Source of the DNA: Anarhynchus alexandrinus
Taxonomy: Eukaryota > Chordata > Aves > Charadriiformes > Charadriidae
Length of the DNA stretch: 64,000 nt
NCBI GenBank assembly: GCA_008711295.1
Contig: VUYV01000616.1
Location: 220,296 to 284,295 of the forward strand
Direction of reading: 5' to 3'
The stretch's first letter is position 1; each line of letters starts with the position of its first letter. The position numbers were made by a program, and so were the translations under genes. The notes beneath the pieces are model-generated. The model did not search any database and was not told the DNA's origin. It was given only the letters and a program-made list of their open reading frames with translations. Positions 11,821-23,440 of the stretch are shown piece after piece.

Positions 11821-13051
11821 GAATGTTATACTGTCTACAAGGCTTAGACAAAAGCTTAGAGGAGAAAAGGAAAAACTTTTTGGCCTAAAAACTAAAAATA
11901 AATCCAAGCATCTGAGGTATGATGCCTCTAGTTCCCTCAAATATGCAAGCCAGTGCCAGGAAAGTTCTGACAATCCTTAGCTGGACAATTAGATTACTAT
12001 TAAGTGAAGTCCCTAAGCCACGATAGCTGTAGCGGATAGGTTCTTGTGTAATACATACATAGCTGACCTTGATGACTGTGATAGCGCATGCTAGAGTACA
12101 AGTCTCTACGTAAATGGCTTCATCTTGTGTGCATCAGCAAAGCTCTTCTGCAACTGCTGTAGGTTTGTAGATTACAGCAGCCTTATCTACTGTAACTCTT
12201 GAGGCTCACTTATGTTCATACTAAAGTGTGTGTTTTTTGTGGTTTTTTTTTATGCAATGATTTGTACTATTCAACAAGAAACGATGTTGGCATATGTATA
12301 TGTACAAAGTCTGGCACAATGTAAGTAATTGTAGCATCTCTGTCTTTTTTCATAAAATAGATTAAAATAATTTCATTTCTTATTGGTGCTTCCTATTGTT
12401 TGCTTAAACCTAGAGGTAAAAGGAATTTTAAGCAATAGCTGTATCAATTTCTGTTCCATTTAACCTGCCAGATCCTTTATCTGTCAATTAGGTCAACAGT
12501 TCCTGCTTAGTGTTGGGGGAGGGAGTCTCTTTCTCTGACTCACTGCCATTTGCTCTTGGGAGGTAGCTAGTCCATATGTCTCCAATTGAGCCAAATAACC
12601 AGAAGGTTTCTTTTCTGAGTCATAAACAGCTTGTTGGCTGACTTTAACAAGGACGTGGTTTTGATTATTTGTGCTGCTAACAACAGGTATCTCACCAGCC
12701 AGCACACAAAGAAAGAAAAAAGAAAAGAGAAGGTAATGAAAGATAGAAAGCAGCTTTCCCAGCCAGGAGATGGAAGACTGGATTCTGTCCTCTTTAACAA
12801 TAAAATCAGTGAGTCCATAGCAGTAGTATATGGACAGTAAAATTTAACCCAAAATACAGTGAACAAAACTCATATAGCAATAAAAATCAAATAGTCCCTT
12901 TCCTCTCAACTTCCCCCCATGTCTGATTTTTCTTGTTTATGCCTCTTGAGCTAGAAATTCCTTGAGGTCTAAGTGCCCCTTCCACGGGGGTTAATCAATT
13001 AATAGCTGACTAACTGACATTATGCTTGTTGACAGTTACAAAAACTCAGCA
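11821..13051. other. Intergenic or intronic, no feature seen
   Basis: No repeats recognised. Overlapping frames at 12493-12866 on both strands include a hydrophobic Phe/Leu-rich stretch derived from a T-rich or purine-rich segment (about 12700-12735), which explains the apparent membrane character. Confidence 0.5.
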
Positions 13052-13160
13052 CTTTTAGCACCTTTTCTGTTCTCAACTGTCTCTCTGTAATATTTGGGTG
13101 ATAAAACGGCTGAATGATGACTCTGTAGAGTGTTGTTGAGAACAGAAGAGGTGCTAAAAG
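13052..13160 (+). repeat. Long inverted repeat: 26-bp arms, 57-nt spacer
   Basis: The left arm at 13052-13077 starts CTTTTAGCACC and ends TTCTCAAC. The right arm at 13135-13160 is its reverse complement with a single difference (13064 against 13148). In a plus-strand transcript that pair would be U-G, so all 26 positions could pair. The 57-nt spacer (13078-13134) shows no extension of the stem. It matches no CR1 or LTR in the window. Possible explanations are a non-autonomous fold-back element, a hairpin RNA, or an inverted duplication. The spacer is long for a canonical miRNA precursor. Confidence 0.85.
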
Positions 13161-16100
13161 AAATCAAATCTTTGCCTCTCTTCCAGAGAATACAGTAAGA
13201 TACTGTTTTTTTCAGTCTTGTTTTTGACTAGCATTACCAGCTGCTGCAAAACGCAACAAGATTTCGTCTCTCATCATCCGACCTGCAGATCCAAGATACT
13301 GGGGAGACCTAATCACCTATTTACTCAGTAAACTGACTCTCAGGGACTCTCAAATTTCTTTCACAAAATGCTTCACCTCCACAGTGCCTAATGAATGCTA
13401 AAAATTGAAACTAAATCCTCTGGCCAGTCTATGTGAGCAAACAAGGTAATCAAATTAAGTTGTCACTTCCATTACAGGGCCTCTGACTATGGGTATAAAT
13501 GTACTATATCCTACCAACAAACACACAGGTACCTCTCAGGACAAATCTTTGTGATGCTAGCAACAAAGTCTCCATAACAGTGTTGATGAGGGGAGCATTA
13601 TGGGACAGGCATGTGCAAAAAACCACTGAACCAATCTTTTCCCTTCACTCTAGTCAATATGCTTTAACCCAGACAGAAAGGCTTTGAAAGTCAAGAAAGT
13701 TCAATCTGTGCAGCTTCTAGGCGTATGCTTTGCTGCATGTCAGCATGGTGTATGCTGTGTATGTCCCTACTTCAAACTAGTCACAGTGACAAAGGAAGGC
13801 AGCCCCTGGAGTAAGACTATCACAATTACTTCCCACTAAATAAATACCATCTTGGGACAGAATGAAAACCAGAGGTGGGCAACTCTGATGTTGGGATCTC
13901 TGCATCTTTCTGGTTATTTACCTTGGGTAGTTTCAAGAGTGAGCTAGCCTCTTATTTTCACAAATCTGATGGAGCTGTGGGGTTTTTATTTTAGTTGTAC
14001 TGCTGTTGTACACAAAGACAAGTTTATCCATGCTGGACTTCCAAACAAGAATGTCAGAGCACTGCACAGACACTGTTGATAGAAAGGATTTTAACTCTAT
14101 TTATTTACTGTCAATTTAGGCTTGCTACTCAAGTTACCTTGCTTTTTAAGAGAGTATCTTATCAATTACAGGAGTGTTAAGAGGAGGAAACAGCAGCCAT
14201 GTTTTTGTTTGGGGGAGTTGCAACGTGGCCATTTTGCTGGTTAGGACTCAAAGCATTGTTTAGCACTCACACAATGGACTCAAGATTAAGATCAGATTTT
14301 CAAACAAATTTGGCAGAACAATTTCTGTAAGACTTTAAAAACTTTAGCGACTCCCCAAAAAACAGCTGTTGCTTTCTGGACATTTCATTTATCTTTCTAA
14401 AGTGAAGTTGATTGAGGATCACTTCTTGTGAAAATCTGGACGATAAAAAAAAATCAAAATTCACATAAGCAGATCCACTTTCAGCGAAGTACTTCAACAT
14501 GTGCCTAGGTTTAAACCAGAGCATTTTCTTGTAAAGTTCATGAGTTAGAAGTTGAAAAATTTATGTGTGTTTCTGGATGATAGCCATTACAGAGCAGATC
14601 ACTAGGAAAGTCTGAATAATATATTCCTGAAAATAAACGTGTATATGAGAGACAGAAGAAAGAACAATATTAAAGCATTTAAGCTTTAACAGAAAATATC
14701 TTTACACTTATGGCAGTATTTAACTGGTGAGCAGACAAAAGTTGCAAAACTTACATTTATACTGCTTTAGCTAGAAAAGAAGGTGCGTAATTTAATGAAA
14801 TCTGTTCTTGACCTGTAAAAACCGAGAATAAACTATCCTGTTGACAAGTAGAGAAATGCTCCCGACAGAAATCTATGAAAAAGGAGAACACTTAACCCTG
14901 TGCTTAAATTTAAGCACAACCTTAGACTTAAGCCATTTATGTAAATTCTCTCCTGAATCAGGGACTATATATGTAATTCATGGATATATGTGAAGTACAT
15001 CAATGCCTGGGCAGATGAAACAAAGCCCGTTTTCTTGATGCAGATATTGTAGAGAGATCCTGCAAGCCTCGGACAGTACAATTCCTTTTTTTGCACAGGC
15101 CTGTGAGGATGTTTTGCACCCTTATGCAATTAGGATTTAACTTAACTAAGCCATAAACAGAGGTGTCATAATCACGATTGTCACTATCTATGTTAAAATA
15201 AGGCTTTTGAAAAAAGTCAGGGAGAGTTGGAAGGGGATGTACAACCTTGCAGCATAAGGCCAAGCTCAGCAGAGAGAGGGTTTGCCTTCAGCACGTACTG
15301 CAGGACAGAAGTATTATCTTCCTATATAATCTTTCTAAAGGCTCCAGCAAACACTACATATTGTCAGTTGCCGCAAGTTTAAATGAAAGGAGCTGCAGAG
15401 TAATAACTTACAATCTCACAAAAAAACCCAAAACCTTATAATATTTATAATCTCACATTTGCCTCATATTTGCCAAGCAAATTTTCAACCCAACATGCTC
15501 AAAACCATAAAAATTCCCAAGTCTTTTCCCTGACTCAACACTCCTGCTGCTGGCTGATCTTTTGTCTCCTTGCAAGGCTGCTGTTTCTTGGGAAGAAGCA
15601 GAAGTCTTGACTCTCACTTTGTGCCTGAACTTAATACGTACTTACTGATAGAAGACCTGCCTTTCCAAGTAACACCAGACAATCATTAAACTCAACAGCT
15701 CTTTGACATATTTTTCCACTGCTGAGTGTTAAACACTTGTTTGTCTCTCTTGGCTTCATATATACCAAACAATAGCTAAATATGTGGAAGACTTCAGCTT
15801 TGCTTTGCACCAGAAGTCGGTAATGCAAAGAAGTCCTTAAATGTCCCAAAAAAGCAAAACAAAACAAAAAAAGGCCAAGGTTTATCAATATTTTCTGCCA
15901 CATGCTCTTCAAGACAGGTAAAAAGTGAGCTCTGTTGTGCATTAAATATGTTTTTCCACACGAAGAATGTGCAATCAGTCACCCCAGTTCGTTGCCAAAG
16001 TGAGTATGAAATGCAGGCAGGAAAGAGGTACTAAGGAGCTGAATACCTGAGCACATAGTTTCTCATATTCTTCTGGGAATTGTTTTGCCACATTGTTACC

Positions 16101-16232
16101 AAAGTTAATTTCAACTTTTATGGCAATGGCACAAAGACTTTTTTAGAATTTTGGGGTAGGACAATTCCATAGCTGTGGAAACGGATGAAGTGTTTGAAGA
16201 TAAAATATATCTTGAGTGTTTGCATTTGAAAC
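13161..16232. other. Intergenic or intronic, no feature seen
   Basis: AT-rich. Open frames at 14300-14524, 15000-15263 and 15631-15942 are short, lack motifs and overlap frames on the other strand. No LTR or CR1 ends are seen. Confidence 0.55.
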
Positions 16233-16850
16233 CAGTGTGCCCAGGTGGCCAAGAAGGCCAAGAACATCCTGGCTTGTATCAGAAATAGTGTGGCCAGCAG
16301 GACTAAGGAAGTGATCGTCCCCCTGTACTCAGCACTGGTGAGGCTCCACCTCGAGTACTGTGTTCAGTTTTGGGTCCCTCTCTACAAGAAAGAGATTGAG
16401 GTACTGGAGTGTGTCCACAGAATGGCAATGAAGTTGGTGAGGGGTTTACAGAACGAGTCTTCTGAGTAGCGGCTGAGGGAACTGGGGTTGTTTAACCTGG
16501 AGAAAAGGAGGCTCAGGGGAGACCCTCTTGCTCTACAACTACCTGAAAGGAGGTTGTAGTGAGGGGGGTGTTGGTCACTTCTCCCAAGTCATAGGTGATA
16601 GGACAAGAGGAAACTACCTCAAGTTGCACCAGGGTAGGTTTAGATTGGATATTAGGAAAAATTTCTTCACCAAAAGGGTTGTCAAGCATTGGAACAGGTT
16701 GCCTAGGTTGAACCACCATCCTGGAGGTATTTAAAAGATGTGCTGAGGAACATGGTATAGTAGTAACTAGTAGTGCTAGGTTAACAGGTGGACTTGATGA
16801 TCTTAAATGTCTTGCAATAAGAATGATTCTGTGATTTTATGATTCTGTGA
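16233..16850 (+). mobile_element. CR1 LINE, 5'-truncated (C-terminal RT region plus tail)
   Basis: The copy begins inside ORF2 after the catalytic motifs, reading [20 protein letters not shown] and then [23 protein letters not shown] at 16467-16469 interrupts the [12 protein letters not shown] segment. A frameshift near 16515 moves the remainder to another frame (16528-16734, ending in the HWNRLPR motif). The 3' UTR is diverged and the tail (GATTCTGTGATTTTATGATTCTGTGA) ends near 16850. It looks older than the copies at 22 kb and 28 kb because even the conserved 3' UTR block is hard to read. Non-functional. Confidence 0.93.
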
Positions 16851-18965
16851 AACATTTGTATTTTGCTAACATATGGGTCTGCTAGGGACTTGCCTGACTG
16901 AGATGCAGAAGCAGAAATCTTTTTTTAAATTGCCTCTGTCCGTTGTGCCACCCTATATCCTCCTTTTGATTAATGCCTGAATGCAGACCAATTAGTTCCT
17001 TTGCCACACAACACTCAGATTGCTTTTTCCTCTGCAAAGATTTCATCTGCACATTTTAACTATCAGTTGTCTCCATACCTTGCCAAGAAGGAGCGACTTC
17101 TCCCTCCACTTACACCCACTGTAGAACTACTTGTCCAATGCACAAGATGTCTCTTGTCTTGCCTCTGGCAGAGCTTTGGCTAGTACATGTAACTTACAGA
17201 AGGCTTCCTTGGGAAAAATGTGAAGTAGAAGCCAAATCATTGCCATGGGAGCTCTGGCCACAACTGAGACAAAGTTCACCATTGTGGGCCATAGCTAGAC
17301 ATGAACAGCAGGGAGGGAAGAGAAGAAATGAAGACTGGGAGAAAGGAAACACCATGTCTGATATATCACAGGAGTATTTTTCACTTTCCATCACCTTTTC
17401 AACACTAAAATGTTTCTGTGTCAGAAGGGAAATAATCCTCTTTTCCACTGCTTCTCCCACACAAAAATGACATTGAGGTACACAATCTGTGACACTGTAC
17501 AGACAGACCCCACTCAGTCACATATGTGTCCCTAGATGTGCTTTCTGCCCTAAAATCTGCTACAAAGCAACCTCCAGTTTACACACCATTCAACCTCCTG
17601 AATTGCTGATGCTTCTAGCTCTCTAAATTCATAGTAAGAGACATTTCCAGAAGGATAATGTCTACCAGGAATGTGAAAACAACAGAGCTTGATCTTATGA
17701 TGTGCATCAGCCAGCTAAGTAAGAAAACATAGTGAAGGTCTCCAAGGATGCTCTATTCTTTGACTAGAAGATGGGCCAATTAAACATCTTTTCCAATCCC
17801 AGATTAAAAGTCATTCTTACTCTACTGCCTTAGAGCAGTGATCCCTGCTGCAATGCTATGATGCTTACAGATAAGCATCTTACAATTTTTTAGCTGTAAG
17901 AACCGACTGTAATTTAAGATGACATTCTCACACACACAAAACCTAACACTACTCCCCCAATTCAGTCTTATGATGTTTTAATTAACATTTTAAATTAAGC
18001 AATTAGCAGACTAGTTCAGTAGTTAGCTGACTAGTTCTAGCCAGTAAAAACAGGGGAACACTTCCCCAACACATTTTCAAGGAAGGCTTACGCCTATTTT
18101 TCACAAAAATTCAGAAGTTGGATGATGGTTTAATTCCAGTTGTGCAGTTGCATAACTGAGATTCTAAAGTAATCCACAAAAACCCCAACAACATGAAGAG
18201 CTGGGTGATACTTTTTATTTCTAAATCTCAGTAACAATTTTTCAGGCACTTAAAAAAAATTTCACTCACGGAAAAAATATTTACACCATTTTCTGATTGT
18301 GGAAATTGATTGTTCTGAAAGAAAGTGAAATAATGACAAACTCAACAGCTCTAGCAAACTAATGTATCACAGACACAATAAACCATTCCAATTCCTAATT
18401 AATCTTTTGTCTGGTACATGAATGTGAATTGTGCTGTTTTCACTTATATGGAATAACAATTTTCTGGGCTAAAAATCAGTCGTATTTCTCCTTGAGGAAT
18501 ATAGATCAATTATTATTTTACTTGTTTCTATGATATTGTTTATGGGTGTAATAAATTATGCCCCTCCTCACCTTCAAGTTGCCAAATAGTAAAAAACTGA
18601 TAAAGAGACCATTTTTCTTCTTTTTTCTGCCTTTTTTTTTTCTCTTGGAATGTGAGGAGGATATTTTGCCTCCTCCATTGAGAAATACAGCCAAACCATT
18701 TCTTGTCAGAAGAAAAACTATCTAACAAAAGACATGCATCTATTACAGGGGTAAACCTCACTTGTTGGTGACTGTAAATTTAAGACTGAAGTAAATGTCA
18801 CAGATCAGCTTATAAACCTGGAACGTATTTCAGTAACCAGCCTGAAAAGCAGGTTGTCTTTGTTTATTGGGTAGAAAAGGTATTCACTATGCAATTTCCA
18901 CAGCACAGGCAGCAGCATAGTTTTGCATTCATATAAGAGTGGGAAGGTAGGCTGTAGGGTCCATA
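16851..18965. other. Intergenic or intronic, no feature seen
   Basis: No repeat recognised. Frames at 17138-17470 (+) and 17194-17460 (-) overlap each other and show no motifs. Confidence 0.55.
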
Positions 18966-19002
18966 TGATAGAATTGTCTAGGTTGGAAGGGACCTTTAAG
19001 AT
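18966..19002 (-). mobile_element. Very short CR1 LINE 3' tail remnant
   Basis: TGATAGAATTGTCTAGGTTGGAAGGGACCTTTAAGATC carries the antisense CR1 end signature (tail unit, then GGTTGGAAGGGACC). Only about 37 bp is recognisable, so the limits are approximate. Confidence 0.75.
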
Positions 19003-19644
19003 CAGAAAACCAACATATATATATAAAAGTCAATTTAAGTGCAAGGCATAGTTTAGGTCACTGTAACTCATGGGTAAACAAACCCAGTGCTTTTACCAGC
19101 TGGTCACTGCAAAGGAGAATACTGCTTTGTAGCACCATATTTAGATGACTGCTTATTCTGGTCTACCTGTGGGGGCATTTCCAAAAGAATTGGGTGGGAC
19201 AGAAATTTGTGTGGGTCTCTTTATAAGAAGGGGGATGACCCAAGTGTTAACCCATACTAAGTAGGAACTCCACCAGTATTATTGTCAAACTGAGTTGCAG
19301 ACCTCAAAATCTACTCTTCTACAGATGTGGAAGGGAACAACTTGCATGTGTGGGTGCTTGCCTGTATCTGGATGCAGAAAACTTGGTTGTAGTGCCATCT
19401 ACTTGAGAGATGCCAGGAGAAATGTGTGAGGGCTATCTGCCCTCACCAGTTCCTTAAACAGGAGCTAGCTGGAATAATGAAGGTGCGTCAGGTGACGAGG
19501 GAAATAGAGTGCAGTGTCATGCTCACCTGGCTGTGGGGTCTACAGAAAGCAAAGGGGAGAAGGCTCAGTGAAGAAGCTAATCTGTAACCATTCCCCCTAA
19601 ACTTGCTGGAGGCAACAATAATCTGCTACGAAATACAAGATATA
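19003..19644. other. Intergenic or intronic, no feature seen
   Basis: It starts with a short AT dinucleotide stretch at about 19014-19024. Nothing else is recognised. Confidence 0.5.
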
Positions 19645-19649
19645 CACAG

Positions 19650-20384
19650 TGTCGTGGTTTAGGCCAAATTGGCTACTGGGGACCTGGGGGACCCCAGATG
19701 GGACCGACAGATGCTCCCCTCTACCCCTCTTCAGAGAGAGAGGTAGAGGAGGAAAAAGAGACTTATGAGTTTAGAAGGAACTAAACTACTTTAATGAAAT
19801 ATTAATAATAAAATAAAAAGAAATAATGAAAAATATATACAAAACCGTATCAAGCTCCCGAGATGACAATCACGACACCGGCTGGCACTGGGCCAGTCCC
19901 AGGCTGGACTCGGTGACGGACGGGAACTGGATTCCGGATCTGGATTCAGGATCGGGATCACAGGCAGACGAACAGGGTCCTCCTCAGACGTCGGCCATTG
20001 AAGGAAAGGGCCTCGACCCTTTGATCCATCAGCTTTTATACTGAGCATGATGCAGATGGGATGGAATACCCTGTTGGTCAGTTTTGGGTCACCTGTCCTG
20101 TCCGCTCCTCCCTGCAGGTGGGACCCCACTATGCTTTTTCGCTTCTGATCTTCCAACGGGGCAAACAACAAAGTTGGTTTCCCTTGGCTGTTATAGCAAT
20201 AAGTATAAGCAAGAGCCTCTCTGCATACCATGCCTGGGCATCAACTATAAACATAGGTCTTATCACTCTGAGAGAGTGAATATTGTCTGCACAATATGCT
20301 GTTAATTTCAGTAGTTAGAAGAGGCCCAGCTAAGAAGCGAAGTTACTGAACAAAATTGGTTCTGTTTTACCTCAAACCAGGACA
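19650..20384 (-). mobile_element. Solo LTR, family B (avian ERV), antisense
   Basis: A 735-bp LTR with perfect target duplication CACAG (19645-19649 and 20385-20389). It starts TGTCGTGGTTTAGGCC on the plus strand and ends CTCAAACCAGGACA. Read in sense (minus), it has TATAAAAG at 20040-20033 and ATTAAA at 19795-19790 as probable promoter and polyadenylation signals. A 146-codon sense frame lies in U3 (20231-19791), starting 154 bp from the LTR 5' end exactly as in the copy at 31320. It is independent of the 11101 copy, because each has its own duplication and no viral genes lie between them. Confidence 0.94.
20033..20040 (-). promoter_or_regulatory. TATA box of family B LTR
   Basis: TATAAAAG in sense orientation. 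The other two family B copies have TATGAAAG at the equivalent place (11472-11465 and 31664-31671), so this copy has the better-matching box. Confidence 0.6.
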
Positions 20385-20389
20385 CACAG

Positions 20390-22137
20390 CTATACACATT
20401 CCTCTATGGAATGCTGCCAGCGTTAAAAATCTCATAAGGAACTAAGAGTTCAAGTGGGTTTGCTGCATAAACTGAGGCAGGAGCAATCTGGGAGAAGGTA
20501 AAGTTCTTCTGGGAAGTAGATCTCCATGAGTTCAGCTTTTTATGCTCTGTGGATTTTTTTTTGCTCTGAACTGAAAACAAACCAAAAGGACTGGATAGAT
20601 CTGATTCCAAACCATGCTCTGTATGTTTTACCTTCAGCAGAATTTTCTCCCTTTCATAGTCAGTGGTTACAAGGTGCTATTGTGATTCCAGAAAAGCTTT
20701 AGAGGAGGTAATGAGCAAGAATATTTGCAGTTGTTTTGGAGAGTCCTACAGAGTCCAAGTCCAAGAAAGGCAGTCATGTAGTGCTCCGAGATGGTCATAG
20801 CTTTCATTTTTATGCTACAGTTGATCACTTTTCTTAGAAGGTGGTAATTATAACAGAAAGGAAAAAGGGCAACATTATCACTCCTAAGTTAGCAATATCT
20901 GGAAGAAAGTATACTGAGCATTGTCTACTTTCTGATTCCAGTCTTCAACTCCCTCTCTCCATTCACGTGTAAACTAGAAAAGGAGAATAATAGAAAGCAC
21001 TTTTCTTGCTGGAAAAGTCTGCAATATTCAGGCCCATTTGAGGGTTAGTTTAATCTTGCCTGCTTTGCTACAGATTCCTCTCAATTGCTGCAATAGCTGG
21101 CCAAATGTTATTTGTTGAATAATTTATTGAGTGTTATTTTTGGAATGAAATGTGCTCTTCCTATTAGAAACCCAACTAGTAGAACTAACCTAACAATTCA
21201 CAGATTTGATTAAATTATTTGATAAAATTTCACCAAAGCTTTTGAATAAAATATTCACCCTTCAACAGGCTAAGATATATCCCCAGCCCCCTCCACTATA
21301 CCGAAATAGAGTTCAGTATCAAAAAAAATCAGCAAAAGTCTGGAGCTGGTCTGAAAAACCTGTACTGATCCCTACCAAATAAACTTATTCAGTTCTGGCA
21401 GTCTTGGCTTTAACTTCATCTTTCTGCAGTGTGGTGAAACAATATGCCCCATTTAAATGGCCGCAGTCTTGAGAGAGAGAAAACCTTTCTCTGTCCCCCT
21501 GATCCTTTCTCCTTCCTTAGGCACTGTGCTACCACAGGAGAGATGATACTGGTGAAAGCGAGGGCTCTCCCAACAGTCCCAGCTCTGCTGTAGCTGATAG
21601 CAGTACTGCCACTGAATTTTTAAGGGTGAGTCAGGATTTTGAGTGTAATGTCTGGCATACTGTTCAGCTACTTGCTCTGAAGTACTGTGACGGAGCAAAG
21701 TGCTGTTAAGAAAACTACTTCCATCTTCCAGTTGAAAAAGCTACAAATACCCATGCGCACAATGAAATATTGATCTTTTTTGATGGTTTAGAAATTTTCC
21801 TGTAACTCCAATGCAGAGGAAGGTAAGAAGCCCTTGCTGTAAGTAATTTAGTTACAAAATAGGGCTGTACTGTGAGGGTCAAAAGTAGCTGAGTATATGT
21901 TGGCATGGGTTCAAACTATGCTGTTGTTCAGGAGTTGACTATCCAGGTGAGACTGCAGATCAGACTCTATGGCAATTTTTGTTCATGGCTGAAGCTGTGA
22001 GCATCCATGTACTGATTTATAACACATGGTTTCTGAGCCTTGCTCATTGAATAGTTTTTCCCATAATATTTACAGTTTCATACAGTCCAGTAAGAATTTA
22101 AAAAGCAGCTTCCCAAGAGTAACAATGTTGCTACCAT
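20390..22137. other. Intergenic or intronic, no feature seen
   Basis: No recognisable repeats. The frame at 21453-21698 (-) is open for 81 codons but has no motif or composition that sets it apart. Confidence 0.55.
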
Positions 22138-23440
22138 TCACAGAATCACATAATCACAGAATGGTAGGGTTGGAAGGGACCTTCAGAGATCATCTAGTCC
22201 AACCCTGCTGCCAAAACAGGTTCACCTACAGCAGGTTGCACAGGAATGCATCCAGGTGGGATTTGAATATCTCCAGAGAAGGAGACTCCACAACCTCTCT
22301 GGGCAGCCTGTTCCAGTGCTCTGCTACCCTCAAAGCAAAGAAGTTTTTTCTCGTGTTGAGATGGAATTTCCTGTGTTCCAGCTTGTGCCTGTTGCCCCTC
22401 GTCCTGTCGCCAGGCACCACTGAAAAGAATCTGGCCCCATCCTCTTGACACCCTCCCTTTAGATATTTATAAGTGTAGAGAAGATGCCCTCTCAGTCTTC
22501 TCTTCTCTTCTCCAGGCTAAATAGACCCAGGTCTTTCAGCCTTTCCTCATAAGAGAGGTGGTCCATTCCCTTGATCATCTTTGTAGCCCTCCACTGGACT
22601 CTCTCCAGTAGTTCGTTGTCCTTCTTGAACTGGGGAGCCCAGAACTGGACACAGTGCTCCAGATGTGGCCTCACCAGGGCAGAGTAGAGGGGGAGGATAA
22701 CCTCCCTCAACCTGCTGGCCACGCTTTTTTTAAGGCACCCCAGGATACTATTGGCCTTCTTGGCCATGAGGGCACACTGCTGGCTTATGGTCAACTTGTT
22801 GTCCACCATGATTACCAGGTCTCTCTCTGCAGCTCTGCAGAGCTGCATTCCAGCAGGTCAGCCCCTAACCTGTACTGATGCATGCGGTTATTCCTCCCTA
22901 GGTGCAGTATCCTACACTTGCCTTTATTGAACTTCATTAGGTTCCTCTCCACCCAACTCTCTAGCCTGTCCAGGTCTTGCTGAATGGCAGCACAGCCTTC
23001 TGGTGTATCAGCCACTCCTCCCAGCTTTTTGTCATCAGCAAACTTGCTGCAGGTACACTCTGTCCCCTCATCCAGGTCGTTGATGAATATGTTGAACAAG
23101 ACTGGACCCAGTACTGACACCTGGGGAACACTGCTAGTTACAGGCCTCCAACTAGACTCTGCACCACTGATCACAATCCTCTGAGCTCTGCCATTCAGCC
23201 AGTTCTCGATCCACCTCACTGTCCACTCATCTAACCCACATTTCCTAAGCTTATCTATGAGGATGTTAGGGGAGCCAGTGCCAAAAGCCTTGCTGAAATC
23301 AAGGTAGACAACATCTGCTGCTCTCCCCTCATCTACCCAGCCAGTCATACCATCATAGAAGGCTACCAGATTGGTCAAATATGATCTCCCTTTGGTGGAT
23401 TCATGTTAGCCACTCCCAATAACCTTCTGAGGTTCTGAAT
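22138..23440 (-). mobile_element. CR1 LINE, 5'-truncated, with RT palm region
   Basis: This antisense copy of about 1.3 kb ends at its CR1 tail (CAGAATCACATAATCACAGAATGG) at 22138. Reading inward on minus: KVIG and [17 protein letters not shown] motif A ([13 protein letters not shown], where the usual AFDT is AFGT), [12 protein letters not shown], the [20 protein letters not shown] block, and motif C FADD followed by KKLGG. The CR1 C-terminal domain and LFSLEKRR follow. The frame breaks near 22830 and again near 22480, and a stop lies near 23400. The 5' limit is estimated from the last residues that still align with CR1 (KVIG, about 23425). Confidence 0.95.

Noticed and set aside
12493..12866. 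Hydrophobic Phe/Leu-rich minus-strand frame
   Set aside because: The membrane-like stretch is encoded by a low-complexity purine/pyrimidine run and overlaps another frame on the opposite strand.
11101..20384. The two family B LTRs as ends of one provirus
   Set aside because: Each has its own exact 5-bp target duplication (GGCAG and CACAG), and the DNA between them has no retroviral genes and holds an unrelated CR1 copy.
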